Source: CAINVV01 sp964528535 (GTDB lineage: Bacteria > Bacteroidota > Bacteroidia > Bacteroidales > Prolixibacteraceae). From it: DNA of 64,000 nt. The stretch covers positions 1 through 64,000 of the forward strand of contig CAZGSQ010000002.1 of assembly GCA_964528535.1 (NCBI GenBank). The letters run 5' to 3'. A program made the position numbers and the translations under genes. Of this stretch, positions 44,038 to 53,497 are shown piece after piece; the first letter of the stretch is position 1, and each line of letters opens with the position of its first letter. The notes under the pieces are model-generated. The model made no database searches. It was not told where the DNA came from and worked only from the letters and a program-made list of their open reading frames with translations.

Positions 44038-46713
44038 TCAATATTGCTGCTTGTCGAAGAAACTATCCCTCTTGTCAATTTTAAGATCCTGAAGCATTGC
44101 AGCAGTAGCCCGCAGTGTAAAGCTATAGCTCTGACGGTATCCAAATGGAACCAGATTTAAGGACATCTGAAAACAATGCATGTCCCTGAAAATATTAAAT
44201 TGGGTAAATGAAACTTCCATTTTTTGAACATCAAGTCCGGAAGAAAAACCGATTTGCCAATGTTTGGTCAAATTAACGTTACCATTAAAATCAAGTGTCT
44301 GGTTGACAGTAGAACTCTTCTGAGGATCTGGCCTGCTGTACCTCAAACTGTAGTCAAAGCGAAAATCCCAAGGCAGACTGAAATCAGCATATTCAGGAAT
44401 GTCCGGATAATTTTTTCTGGCATTGTCTATGATCTTCTGATCCTCCGTTTTTGAAAGTGGCTTTCCATCCTTTCCCAACCCTGGCTTCTTGTCCTCTTTG
44501 GATTTGGATTTGAAACCATAGCCAAATGAAAGATTAGCACTCGTCAGCCTTGCCAACTTGCCATCCCTTGCAATCTGATAAACATTAACGAGGTGTCCGT
44601 TCTCGAAAGCATATGGATCCATAATAGCACCCATGTTGATATCAACACCGGCAACTTTTGTCCGGGCAGAAAGGTTAATGTTTGAAAGGTTTAATGAATC
44701 AGCTGCAAGATTGTAGGAAGTAGCAAGTGAAAACTGATCGAGCAATTTTACTTTTTTGTACTTCTCCTTCGAAAGGGAATCATTCGAATTCAAAACTTTC
44801 ATCTCTAAAGTATTACTAACATTAAAGCCAATTGAACCCGATCTGCCGGATCCTGCAGTTCCAAAAATAGCCCCTTGGTGGTATGGATACCTTAATGAAA
44901 CAGGCATTCCTTTATCATCAAAATATTCGATATTTCCGTACATTCCATATCCAGGATTGCTGAAATCGGGCTGCATACTGAAACTTAGACTTGGTGTCAT
45001 GACATGCCTGATGCCTTTGATGTTCGATTTTGGATTCCTTGGAGTAAAATCTCCATAAATTTTAGTTGAAGCGCCAATACTTACAGAATAATCAAAATCA
45101 CGTGTAAAACCAAAAATCGTGTCAGTTACTGCAACTATCTTTTTGACTGGATCATAGGCTTCCCGAATCGATTGAAAATACCATCTCTCATTGTAATTGA
45201 TAGATGGACTAACTGTAATAAATTTGAGCGCCTTAAATGAAGTACTCAAAGGAATACTGTGTTTCATTCCGCTTTGCCAGTCCCGCAAAAGATTTGTCTG
45301 GAAAAGTTTATACTCTTTGGTATTGATGGCATTCTGCATGTCAAAACTATAACTCATGCCAATTTTCTGGAACCACTTTTCTTTTCCTGAAGCGTTTTTG
45401 GACTTAAATGGATACCACCTGTTGACGTTAAAGGTCATCTGAGGTAAGGTTAAACTGATCGTCGTGTCCCGACTATTCTGCGAGTGACGAAAGTTGGCAG
45501 ACATCGAAAATGGACTATTTTCCCATCTTTTGGTGTAAGAGATGCTGGATTGTTTGGTATTTGTCAGATAATTCTGAAGGGAATATGAATTGTTCTGATC
45601 ATATTGACTGGTAGAAAAGTTGACACTTGCACTAAATGTCTGGTTTGGACTTGCCTTAGAGTCCATTGAATGATTCCAGGTGATGGCAAAATCATTCTGA
45701 ATCTTATAATCAGGCAAACCTTTGTCACCAAATACATTTTTGTAAAAATTCACATCAAATCCTCCACTGAATTTGTAGCGAAGTCGATAATTGGTGTGAA
45801 ATTTAACACCTCGAGAACCTTTTGAGAAAATATCACCCCGCAGGGCAACGTCAAAATAGTCATTGGCCGCCCAATAATATCCAATATCCCGAAGGAAGAA
45901 ACCTCTGTTAATTTCATCCCCATAAGAAGGCATTAAAAAGCCGGAAGAATATTTGGGCGAATTAGGGAAAAATCCAAAAGGAATAAATAAAAAATAGATA
46001 GGTAAATCTTCTACTACCAGATAAGCCGGACCCGTTACAATTTTTTTATTGGAGAGAACTTTGGCTTTTGTCATCTGAAGGTAAAAATGTGGATGTTCAG
46101 CATCACAAGTGGTGTACTTTCCATCCTTCATGTTGTAAGTGGAATCATTTACCAATTTCGTTTTACCGCTATGGATAAATCCCCCTTCCTGATCAGTAAC
46201 CACACCATAAACTATCCCCTTCTTGGTCAGAAAATTATATCTGATTTCGTCTGCTTCAAATTCCTGCTGACCCTGTTTAAAGACAGGTTTTCCTACAATG
46301 GTACCCGTTGAATCCGGTTTGCCTGTGGCATGAATAAGATTGCTATCTCTGTTTAGTTCAATATAATCTGCCGTGAGTTCAATATCTTTGTACTTAACCT
46401 GGGCGTTCTTGTTCATAAACACCTTATTTCCTGAATTGTAAAAAGTAATTTTGCCATCAGCTTTGTATTCAACTTGTGCATCAAAATCTTCAGAATCCTT
46501 TTTTAAATTTAGGGAATCTTTGGAAATCGAGTCATGTTTCATCACAGCCATTGAGTCTTTTACAGTCTTCAAGACATCTTTAGTCAATCGTGAAGGGGTT
46601 TTGGCCATGGTACTACCTAAAGTAGTCCTCCGAATCGGCTCCTGTGAAAAAACAAAAGATGACCCAAGCAGATTCAGAATAAAGATTACATAAATATATC
46701 GTATAGTGCCCAA
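44038..46713 (-). CDS. lptD: LPS-assembly protein LptD (putative)
   Basis: Outer-membrane barrel that inserts lipopolysaccharide at the cell surface. A signal peptide (residues 1 to about 23, ending FVFSQ) leads to an OstA/LptA-like N-domain (YKADGKITFYNSGNKVFMN, KDIELTADYIELNRDSN, FEADEIRYNFLTKKGIVYGV), then a long beta-barrel with PIYFLFIPFGFFPNS and many aromatic strands. Length 891 residues, in the range for Bacteroidota LptD. The first codon is TTG and no ATG precedes the signal, so the exact start is uncertain. It is divergent from the amidase gene. Confidence 0.85.
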   Translation of the reverse strand: MGTIRYIYVIFILNLLGSSFVFSQEPIRRTTLGSTMAKTPSRLTKDVLKTVKDSMAVMKHDSISKDSLNLKKDSEDFDAQVEYKADGKITFYNSGNKVFMNKNAQVKYKDIELTADYIELNRDSNLIHATGKPDSTGTIVGKPVFKQGQQEFEADEIRYNFLTKKGIVYGVVTDQEGGFIHSGKTKLVNDSTYNMKDGKYTTCDAEHPHFYLQMTKAKVLSNKKIVTGPAYLVVEDLPIYFLFIPFGFFPNSPKYSSGFLMPSYGDEINRGFFLRDIGYYWAANDYFDVALRGDIFSKGSRGVKFHTNYRLRYKFSGGFDVNFYKNVFGDKGLPDYKIQNDFAITWNHSMDSKASPNQTFSASVNFSTSQYDQNNSYSLQNYLTNTKQSSISYTKRWENSPFSMSANFRHSQNSRDTTISLTLPQMTFNVNRWYPFKSKNASGKEKWFQKIGMSYSFDMQNAINTKEYKLFQTNLLRDWQSGMKHSIPLSTSFKALKFITVSPSINYNERWYFQSIREAYDPVKKIVAVTDTIFGFTRDFDYSVSIGASTKIYGDFTPRNPKSNIKGIRHVMTPSLSFSMQPDFSNPGYGMYGNIEYFDDKGMPVSLRYPYHQGAIFGTAGSGRSGSIGFNVSNTLEMKVLNSNDSLSKEKYKKVKLLDQFSLATSYNLAADSLNLSNINLSARTKVAGVDINMGAIMDPYAFENGHLVNVYQIARDGKLARLTSANLSFGYGFKSKSKEDKKPGLGKDGKPLSKTEDQKIIDNARKNYPDIPEYADFSLPWDFRFDYSLRYSRPDPQKSSTVNQTLDFNGNVNLTKHWQIGFSSGLDVQKMEVSFTQFNIFRDMHCFQMSLNLVPFGYRQSYSFTLRATAAMLQDLKIDKRDSFFDKQQY

Positions 46714-46803
46714 ATCTAAAGAATTAGACCGTTTTTAATCCTAATTTTATAACTTCGGTCTGATTGGCAAAAGTAAAAAATCCTATCGGACTAAAGGGGT
46801 CCA

Positions 46804-46832
46804 TTGATAAATAATTTAATCTTCTATTTTTG
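46804..46832 (+). promoter_or_regulatory. Predicted promoter of the amidase gene
   Basis: TTG (46804-46806), 18 bp, TATTTTTG (46825-46832), 20 bp before the ATG at 46853. Confidence 0.55.
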
Positions 46833-46852
46833 TGTAAGTTTAAAGTATAATC

Positions 46853-48154
46853 ATGAATTCTATTTCTAATTACATGTCATCAATCATTGTACGACTTTTC
46901 CAATTGCAACTGCTACCTGTTATTATTCTCTCATTTTTGATTCACCCATACTGTTCAGGACAGAAAGGAGAACTTCAACAGATTAAAACTATTGTAATTG
47001 ATGCCGGCCATGGTGGAAAAGATCCAGGAACAGTTGTAGGCACTGCAAAAGAAAAGAATATTGTCCTTGACATCGCACTAAAATTAGGTTACCTGATTAA
47101 AAAAAATCAAAAAAATATCAAGATTGTTTTTACAAGGGAAGGAGATTACTATATCCCTCTGATGGACAGAGCGCAGATAGCAAATAAAATTAATGCGGAT
47201 CTCTTTATATCAATTCATGCGAACTATTGCTCAAGTCCCGAAATAAATGGTACTGAAACCTATGTACTAGGATTGCATCGAACCGAAGACAACTTAAATG
47301 TCGCTAAAAAAGAGAACAGTGTCATCTTGTTGGAAGACGACTATTCAAAGAGATATGAAGGATTCAATCCTAATTTATCTGAATCATACATCATGTTTGA
47401 ACTAGTCCAGGATGCCTATCTGGACCAAAGTTTGCGGTTTGCATCAATTCTTCAATCTAATTTCAAAGAATTGGCAATGCGACATGACAGGGAAGTCAGA
47501 CAAGCCGGTTTTCTGGTATTGAGGGAAACATCTATGCCCAGCGTATTGATAGAAACTGGTTACCTGAGTAACAAGAAGGAGAATAGTTTCCTTCTGACTG
47601 ATGCTGGAAGGGGCGAAATTGCCCAATCAATTTATGGATCATTGCTTAACTACATCAGCAAAATAGATGCTAAGGATAAAACGACAAACCAATCTGAAAA
47701 ATCCAATCTTTCGCAAAAATCATCTGTCAAGATGCTCAATGTACCCAAATCATCAGACAAAGAGCTGTCTGAAAATAAGATAAGGAACGAGAAGTCAAAT
47801 GGCAACAAAAAAAATATTTCTAATACTGAAAAGCAAAAAGAGAGATCAGGAACAGGAGTAAATGCTCAAATAAAAAATGAGATAAATACTACCGGGAAAA
47901 AGACAACCTACGCGATACAAATTGGGGTGTTTTCTAAGAAAATTAATGCTGATTCAAAGGTGTTTAAAGGGATTTCACCCATTCGGGAAGTTGTAAAGGA
48001 TGGGAAATATAAATATTTTTGCTTTGAATCAGCCACATTTGATTCGGCGAAAGCAAATTTTAATTCAGTCGTTCATAACTTTCCAGATGCATTTATCGTA
48101 TCAATTAAAGAGAACCAAATCAAATTGGTATGGGATGGTCGTTCAAATAAGTGA
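46853..48154 (+). CDS. N-acetylmuramoyl-L-alanine amidase (AmiC type) with C-terminal SPOR-like region
   Basis: Peptidoglycan hydrolase that cuts the bond between MurNAc and the stem peptide, probably at division. After a hydrophobic signal (about residues 15-37) comes an Amidase_3 domain with zinc ligands in IDAGHGGKDPG, the glutamate in KNIVLDIAL region, FISIHANYC, and the catalytic glutamate in VLIETGYLSN. A low-complexity Lys/Ser/Asn linker (about 270-355) leads to a final ~75-residue segment (YAIQIGVFSKKINAD) that looks like a SPOR domain. An MCE protein gene follows 242 bp later. Confidence 0.9.
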   Translation: MNSISNYMSSIIVRLFQLQLLPVIILSFLIHPYCSGQKGELQQIKTIVIDAGHGGKDPGTVVGTAKEKNIVLDIALKLGYLIKKNQKNIKIVFTREGDYYIPLMDRAQIANKINADLFISIHANYCSSPEINGTETYVLGLHRTEDNLNVAKKENSVILLEDDYSKRYEGFNPNLSESYIMFELVQDAYLDQSLRFASILQSNFKELAMRHDREVRQAGFLVLRETSMPSVLIETGYLSNKKENSFLLTDAGRGEIAQSIYGSLLNYISKIDAKDKTTNQSEKSNLSQKSSVKMLNVPKSSDKELSENKIRNEKSNGNKKNISNTEKQKERSGTGVNAQIKNEINTTGKKTTYAIQIGVFSKKINADSKVFKGISPIREVVKDGKYKYFCFESATFDSAKANFNSVVHNFPDAFIVSIKENQIKLVWDGRSNK

Positions 48155-48205
48155 ATAAATATTAAAAGTTTATCAGCTAAGTATGATTTTTAATTTATTC
48201 ATATT

Positions 48206-48213
48206 TACCTTTG
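48206..48213 (+). promoter_or_regulatory. Possible -7 element for the MCE gene
   Basis: TACCTTTG fits TAnnTTTG. If used, the MCE transcript has a leader of about 180 nt before its GTG start. No clear -33 box. Confidence 0.35.
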
Positions 48214-48396
48214 TAACCATCTTCGGTATAGGTTCATGTTGACTTATCAGGATGCTTTGTGTTCGCGAAACTAAAAAATAAGGAAATTTAAGCGTTAGAA
48301 CAGTAATAAGAGATGTATCCGGAAGGCGATCCAATTTAGTTCATGTGTACGATCTTAGCTGTTTACAATATGAAATTTAACAAACGATAGTTCCCT

Positions 48397-49656
48397 GTGA
48401 AAATCTCAAAGACTTCAAAAATTGGTATTGTTTTGGTAATCAGCTTCACGGTGTTGGTTTGGGGAATCAATTTCTTAAAAGGGCGTGATATCTTCAGAAC
48501 AGAAAAAGTCTTCATTGCGAGGTATAAGAACGTAGGAGGTTTAGAAGCATCTACAATTGTTCAGCTTAATGGGTTAAAGATTGGCTATGTGAGAGAAGTC
48601 TATTTTGCTGAAGATCTATCAGGTGACCTCATAGTAAAATTAGCAATCTTCAACAAATTTCCGCTGCCTGTAGGCACTACCGCCGAGATTGCAAGTAGTG
48701 ATCTTTTGGGTTCAAAGATTGTGAAGCTGGGGCTAGGTAAATCTTCCAAATTTTATCAGAACAATGATACCATCAAAACAAAGATTGAGTCTGATTTCAT
48801 GAGTCAAGTTACCGAACAAATTGCTCCGATTAAAGCAAAGGCAGAACGATTGATAGTTTCACTGGATTCAATTGTTTCAGGAGTTTCATTGATGCTGAAC
48901 AACGATACACGAAAAAGTATAGAAAAAAGCCTTCTTCAAATCAGTAAGACAATGGAAAATCTGGAGCATATATCAAGCGATTTGAGCATCGTGGTTGGTG
49001 AACAAAAGCACAATCTTTCTGCTTCTATAATGAATATCAAAGATTTAACAGAAAATTTGAACAACGATTCCAAATCATTGGGAGGTATTCTGAATAAATT
49101 TTCCTCAATCAGTGATTCAATAAATCCCTCAGAAGTAAAATCTATATTTGATCATTTGAACAACTCTGTTACTGGACTGGATGCAATTTTGAAAGATGTC
49201 AATAATTCCAAAGGCACACTTGGGTTATTGGTTAAAGATTCTACTTTGTATACAAAACTGGCCGAGTCTAGTAACAATTTAAATCAACTGCTCATTGATC
49301 TTAAAAGAAACCCGCACCGTTATTTGAAAATTTCGGCTTTCGACTTTGGTAAGGAGGTCTACCTTGCTCCTTCTGCGACTTATAAAACTATTGAAAATAT
49401 CGACTTTAAAGTTTTTTTATTCAGTTCGACTGTACAAATTCCAACTAAATCTTCAGTATTTCAAGGAATTACAAACATTTCAGAAGTGTCTGAGAAATCT
49501 AAGTTTTTGTACTTTGCGGGAGAAGATAAATCGTACAATAAAATTAGAATCATTCTAAATAATGTGCAACTCTCTTTTCCTCAGGCATCTTTAAAAGCTT
49601 ATCAGAATAAAGTTGAAATATCAGTTAAAAAAGCATTAAAAATTTGTTCTGAATGA
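48397..49656 (+). CDS. MlaD-family MCE protein
   Basis: Periplasmic, membrane-anchored lipid-transfer protein. One N-terminal transmembrane helix (KIGIVLVISFTVLVWGINFL, about residues 7-26) precedes a single MCE domain (FIARYKNVGGLEASTIVQLN, GLKIGYVREV, LPVGTTAEIASSDLLGSKIV), then a long helical region with coiled-coil character (about 125-300). The 419-residue length suits a single-MCE subunit of an Mla-like phospholipid ABC system; no MlaE/MlaF genes are adjacent. The start codon is GTG, and a TAG two codons upstream fixes it. Confidence 0.88.
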   Translation: MKISKTSKIGIVLVISFTVLVWGINFLKGRDIFRTEKVFIARYKNVGGLEASTIVQLNGLKIGYVREVYFAEDLSGDLIVKLAIFNKFPLPVGTTAEIASSDLLGSKIVKLGLGKSSKFYQNNDTIKTKIESDFMSQVTEQIAPIKAKAERLIVSLDSIVSGVSLMLNNDTRKSIEKSLLQISKTMENLEHISSDLSIVVGEQKHNLSASIMNIKDLTENLNNDSKSLGGILNKFSSISDSINPSEVKSIFDHLNNSVTGLDAILKDVNNSKGTLGLLVKDSTLYTKLAESSNNLNQLLIDLKRNPHRYLKISAFDFGKEVYLAPSATYKTIENIDFKVFLFSSTVQIPTKSSVFQGITNISEVSEKSKFLYFAGEDKSYNKIRIILNNVQLSFPQASLKAYQNKVEISVKKALKICSE

Positions 49657-49814
49657 TTTTGTATTAATCTTTTTTAACTAATTTAACCCGTCAAAATAAG
49701 ATTGATTTTTTAAGTTTTTTGTCAACCGACAAAAAAAATAAACTTCAGAATTTTATGGGTTTGCCAAAGTTGAATTATCATTCAATCAACGTTTTGACCT
49801 AATTGTTTTGTATG

Positions 49815-49831
49815 TATCTGATAATCAGATA
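49815..49831. repeat. Palindrome TATCTGAT-A-ATCAGATA upstream of dnaA
   Basis: Two perfect 8-bp arms around one central A, about 140 bp before the dnaA ATG. The symmetry is that of a binding site for a dimeric regulator; no factor can be named. Confidence 0.5.
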
Positions 49832-49896
49832 TTTATTTTTTTATATGATATATTTGATTGATTTATAAATATTTAGATAATGAATAACATGATGAT

Positions 49897-49904
49897 TATT
49901 TTTG
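49897..49904 (+). promoter_or_regulatory. Possible -7 element for dnaA
   Basis: TATTTTTG matches TAnnTTTG, 64 bp before the dnaA ATG. A weak TTTA lies 21 bp upstream. Confidence 0.4.
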
Positions 49905-49968
49905 TAGCGTGATCCCTGATAATCGATGCTAATAATTATTAAATTTTTAAATTTTTACCACAACCTAA

Positions 49969-51399
49969 ATGGAGAAAGATCACGCAAGAATATGGGACAG
50001 TTGTTTAAGAATCATCAAAGACAATGTTCCAAATATAAGTTACAGGACTTGGTTTGAGCCTATTGTTCCACTTAAACTAGAGAACAATATTCTAACAATT
50101 CAGGTACCAAGTCCATTTTTTTACGAATATTTGGAAGAACAATACATTGATATTCTGAGAAAAACACTTAGAAAAGAATTGGGTGCTGGTGCAAAGCTTG
50201 AATACAATGTAATAGTAGACAACAACAACAGCATTAACAACAAACAATATACTGTAAAACTTCCTACCAATCAAAACAGTAATTTAAAGAATAAACCGGT
50301 ATCAGCTTTACTCCCAACAGAAGAAAGTGGAATCCGTAACCCATTTGTCATTCCAGGTATTCAGAAAATACAAATTGACTCCCAACTTAAACAGGACAAT
50401 ACATTTGATAACTTCATAGAAGGTGAATGCAACCGTCTTGCCAGAAGTGCAGGATTTGCAGTCGCTCAAAAGCCTGGAGGTACAGCTTTTAATCCTTTGA
50501 TGCTTTATGGTAATTCAGGACTGGGTAAAACGCACCTTGCCCAAGCCATCGGGATAGAGGTTAAAGAAAGATTTCCAGACAAGATTGTTTTGTATGTCAA
50601 TGCAAACAAGTTTTTTATTCAATTTTCAGAGGCAACTCGCAACAACTCACGAAATGATTTTCTACATTTTTATCAGATGATTGACGTATTAATCATTGAC
50701 GATGTGCAGGAATTTGCCGGCAAGGAGAAAACACAAGAAACTTTCTTTCACATTTTTAACCACCTTCACCAGTCAGGAAAGCAATTAATCCTAACGTCGG
50801 ATAAATCTCCAATTGAATTGAAAGGCATGGAACAACGTTTACTTTCGAGATTTAAATGGGGATTGACAGCAGATTTGCAAGTTCCTGATTTTGAAACGAG
50901 AATGAACATTCTTAAAAAGAAAATCTACAAAGATGGAATAATCATTTCGGAAGAGGTTCTTGAATACATTGCATCTCACATCAACAGCAATGTTAGAGAG
51001 CTGGAAGGCGCCTTGATTTCATTGCTTGCACAAGCTACCCTTAACAAAAAGGAGATTACACTTGATCTGGCAATAAAAATGATTAACAAACTTGTTAACA
51101 ATACAAAAAGAGAGCTAACCATTGATTACATTTCAAAAGTTGTCTCAGATTACTTTTGTATTCCTGTCGATTCACTTGCAGTAAAAACCAGGAAAAGAGA
51201 AATTGTTCAGGCAAGACAAATTGCAATGTATTTTTCCAAGCATCTGACGCAATCATCATTGGCCTCGATTGGTTCGCAGATTGGAGGTAAAGATCATGCT
51301 ACAGTTCTGCACGCTTGCAGAACCGTGACTAACCTAAAAGAGATAGACAAAAATTTCAGATTGAGCATTGATGAAATTGAAAACAAACTAAAAATGTAA
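49969..51399 (+). CDS. dnaA: Chromosomal replication initiator protein DnaA
   Basis: AAA+ initiator that opens the origin. Domain I (WDSCLRIIKDNVPNISYRTW), a variable linker rich in Asn and Lys (about residues 85-140), the ATPase domain with Walker A GNSGLGKTHL and Walker B VLIIDDVQ, and the C-terminal DNA-binding domain with the signature GGKDHATVLHACRTV are all present. The 476-residue length is normal. It is a single-gene unit closed by a strong terminator; dnaN is not adjacent. Confidence 0.97.
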   Translation: MEKDHARIWDSCLRIIKDNVPNISYRTWFEPIVPLKLENNILTIQVPSPFFYEYLEEQYIDILRKTLRKELGAGAKLEYNVIVDNNNSINNKQYTVKLPTNQNSNLKNKPVSALLPTEESGIRNPFVIPGIQKIQIDSQLKQDNTFDNFIEGECNRLARSAGFAVAQKPGGTAFNPLMLYGNSGLGKTHLAQAIGIEVKERFPDKIVLYVNANKFFIQFSEATRNNSRNDFLHFYQMIDVLIIDDVQEFAGKEKTQETFFHIFNHLHQSGKQLILTSDKSPIELKGMEQRLLSRFKWGLTADLQVPDFETRMNILKKKIYKDGIIISEEVLEYIASHINSNVRELEGALISLLAQATLNKKEITLDLAIKMINKLVNNTKRELTIDYISKVVSDYFCIPVDSLAVKTRKREIVQARQIAMYFSKHLTQSSLASIGSQIGGKDHATVLHACRTVTNLKEIDKNFRLSIDEIENKLKM

Positions 51400-51408
51400 A
51401 ACACTGAC

Positions 51409-51437
51409 AAGCAGACTATAAAGTTTGCTTTTTTTTT
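51409..51437 (+). terminator. Intrinsic terminator after dnaA
   Basis: A 9-bp stem with one G-U pair (AAGCAGACT at 51409-51417, AGTTTGCTT at 51422-51430), a 4-nt loop and a following run of T to 51437, starting 10 bp after the dnaA stop. Confidence 0.88.
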
Positions 51438-51478
51438 AAACTTTGAAGGTAGAATTATTTTATATTCCCAAAAAATAG

Positions 51479-52090
51479 ATGCTAATTGACTCTTTTCAAA
51501 CTATTGCTGAACCATGTGAGGGAACTTATAAAGAAAAGGGAAGCAAATTTTTATCTTACGCTTACCCAGTATCAGAAGAGGAAGAGATCAAATTGATCTT
51601 GTCAAAGATTAGGAAAGAGCATTTTTCCGCACGACATTGTTGTTTCGCATGGAGTTTAGGGATTGAACATGAAAAATACAGGGTCAACGATGATGGTGAG
51701 CCGTCAGGTACGGCTGGACGTCCGATATTCGGTCAGATTCAGTCACATAAGCTTACCAATATTTTGTTGGTCGTGGTAAGGTATTTTGGCGGTACCCTTT
51801 TGGGAGCAAGTGGACTTATCAGAGCCTACAGAGAAGCAGCATCACTAGCCATCCAAAAGGAAAATATTATCACAAAAAATATTGAGGCAACCATCGAGGT
51901 TCAATTTGGATTGGAGGCCATGAACAATATGATGTTGATGGTGAAAGAAGAACAGATGGAAATTACCAGTTCTACTTATGAAAAAGCGTACATCTATACC
52001 CTCAGAATTAGGTTGTCAAAAGTTGAAACAATTTTAGCCAAACTTGAAATGATGGCGGGTATCATCAAATGGGAAATAGCAAAATCGTAA
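51479..52090 (+). CDS. YigZ/IMPACT family protein
   Basis: Cytoplasmic protein of the UPF0029 family, related to YigZ and eukaryotic IMPACT. The N-terminal domain carries EKGSKFLSYAYPV, ARHCCFAWSLG and the hallmark NDDGEPSGTAGRPI (about residues 75-88), then LLVVVRYFGGTLLG; the C-terminal DUF1949-like half follows. Length 203 residues. The biochemical role is unsettled in bacteria. It lies 20 bp before pyrB and may be co-transcribed with the pyrimidine genes. Confidence 0.92.
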   Translation: MLIDSFQTIAEPCEGTYKEKGSKFLSYAYPVSEEEEIKLILSKIRKEHFSARHCCFAWSLGIEHEKYRVNDDGEPSGTAGRPIFGQIQSHKLTNILLVVVRYFGGTLLGASGLIRAYREAASLAIQKENIITKNIEATIEVQFGLEAMNNMMLMVKEEQMEITSSTYEKAYIYTLRIRLSKVETILAKLEMMAGIIKWEIAKS

Positions 52091-52110
52091 TGTAACTTAT
52101 ATTATTTCAA

Positions 52111-53028
52111 TTGATTATGAACCAGAGAAATTTAATTTCAATTACTGATTTTTCCAAGGAGGAATATTTGAAGATCATGGAGCTTTCTCAAATATTTGAA
52201 GCTAATCCAAATCAAACTTTGTTAAAAGGTAAGGTTATCGCAACTCTTTTCTTCGAACCATCTACACGCACACGACTTAGTTTTGAAACTGCGATCAACA
52301 GATTGGGTGGAAAGATCATTGGGTTCTCAGATTCAAATTCTTCGAGCGTTTCAAAAGGAGAGACTTTGCATGACACAATCAAGATGGTAAGTAATTATGC
52401 AGATTTGATCATCATGAGACATCCTCTGGAAGGGAGTGCAAGGTATGCTGCGGAAGTTGCTGATGTACCGGTGATCAATGCTGGAGATGGCGCTAATCAG
52501 CATCCCAGCCAGACCTTGCTCGACATGTATTCAATAAAAAAGACACAAGGCAGACTCGATGATATCAACCTATTTCTGGTTGGTGATTTGAAATATGGAA
52601 GAACTGTTCATAGTCTCTTAATGGCAATGTCACAATTCAATAATCCAATTTTCAATTTCGTCGCTCCCCCAGAATTGGCAATGCCTGATGAGTACAAGAA
52701 ATTTCTTTCGTTAAAGGGAATCAGGTATTTTGAACATCTTGAATTTAACGACATCATCAACCAGGCTGACATCATCTATATGACAAGAGTTCAAAAAGAA
52801 CGCTTTATAGATCCTGTCGAATATGAAAAGGTTAAGAATGTCTATATTCTTAGAAATGAAATGTTGGCAGATACCAAGTCTAACATGAGGATTTTACATC
52901 CTCTCCCCCGAATCAATGAAATACATACAAATGTCGATACAAATCCCAAGGCATATTATTTTTCGCAAGCACGAAATGGGGTATATACCAGAATGGCAAT
53001 CATTTCACATTTGTTAAATCTTCAATAG
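52111..53028 (+). CDS. pyrB: Aspartate carbamoyltransferase catalytic subunit
   Basis: Second step of pyrimidine synthesis: carbamoyl phosphate plus aspartate. Signatures are FFEPSTRTRLSFE (carbamoyl-phosphate binding), the loop RHPLEGSARYAAE, NAGDGANQHPSQTLLD and ILHPLPRINEIH. The 305-residue length is normal. The ATG at 52111 or the one at 52117 could be used. The regulatory-chain gene follows after 9 bp. Confidence 0.96.
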   Translation: MIMNQRNLISITDFSKEEYLKIMELSQIFEANPNQTLLKGKVIATLFFEPSTRTRLSFETAINRLGGKIIGFSDSNSSSVSKGETLHDTIKMVSNYADLIIMRHPLEGSARYAAEVADVPVINAGDGANQHPSQTLLDMYSIKKTQGRLDDINLFLVGDLKYGRTVHSLLMAMSQFNNPIFNFVAPPELAMPDEYKKFLSLKGIRYFEHLEFNDIINQADIIYMTRVQKERFIDPVEYEKVKNVYILRNEMLADTKSNMRILHPLPRINEIHTNVDTNPKAYYFSQARNGVYTRMAIISHLLNLQ

Positions 53029-53037
53029 TTAAAAGAT

Positions 53038-53490
53038 ATGCAAAAGCAACTCAATGTCAGTGCGATCAAAGATGGAACAGTCATAGACCATATTCCCACC
53101 AAAGCACTATTTAAAGTAGTTCAAATACTTAAACTAGATGAATTTGAAAATATGGTTACTTTTGGCAACAACCTCGATAGTAAAGCGATGGGGACAAAAG
53201 CGATCATTAAGATATCCAATCGCTATTTTGCTGATGAAGAGGTAAACAAAATTGCACTGGTAGCTCCAAATGCAAAACTCAATACCATCCGAAATTATGA
53301 AGTAGTAGAAAAACGGATCGTACAGATTCCTGATCAGGTAATTGGAATTGTACGTTGCTTCAATCCAAAATGCATTACAAATGCAGAGAATGTGCCAACG
53401 AGGTTTCAAATAATCAATGTTAAGGCAATCGAATTGAAATGTTATTATTGTGAAAAAATTACCTATGAAAATGAAATCAGGATCATATAA
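53038..53490 (+). CDS. pyrI: Aspartate carbamoyltransferase regulatory subunit
   Basis: Binds ATP/CTP and holds the catalytic trimers in the allosteric holoenzyme. The allosteric domain (SAIKDGTVIDHIPTKALFKV) is followed by the zinc domain with four cysteines in two pairs (CFNPKC and CYYC). The 150-residue length is standard. It forms a pyrBI operon, so this enzyme is probably allosterically controlled. Confidence 0.95.
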   Translation: MQKQLNVSAIKDGTVIDHIPTKALFKVVQILKLDEFENMVTFGNNLDSKAMGTKAIIKISNRYFADEEVNKIALVAPNAKLNTIRNYEVVEKRIVQIPDQVIGIVRCFNPKCITNAENVPTRFQIINVKAIELKCYYCEKITYENEIRII

Positions 53491-53497
53491 TACAGCA

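Larger units (their letters stand above)
49657..49968. other. AT-rich intergenic region before dnaA
   Basis: 312 bp without a credible gene. It holds a T-rich/A-rich hairpin (49715-49723 with 49728-49736, GTC-AACC-GAC core), a 17-bp palindrome (49815-49831), runs of A/T, and a possible dnaA -7 element. I find no TTATCCACA-type DnaA boxes, so it is not convincingly the replication origin. Confidence 0.55.

Noticed and set aside
48300..48345. SRP-RNA-like GGAAGG tetraloop (TATCCGGAAGGCGATCC)
   Set aside because: The flanking bases lack the CAGG and AGCAG elements of the SRP helix 8 loop, so the match is superficial.
49715..49736. Terminator after the MCE gene
   Set aside because: The left arm is T-rich and the right arm A-rich, the opposite of a plus-strand terminator, although the hairpin itself is real.
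49657..49968. Replication origin upstream of dnaA
   Set aside because: The region is AT-rich, but I found no cluster of TTATCCACA-type DnaA boxes; AT-richness alone is not enough.
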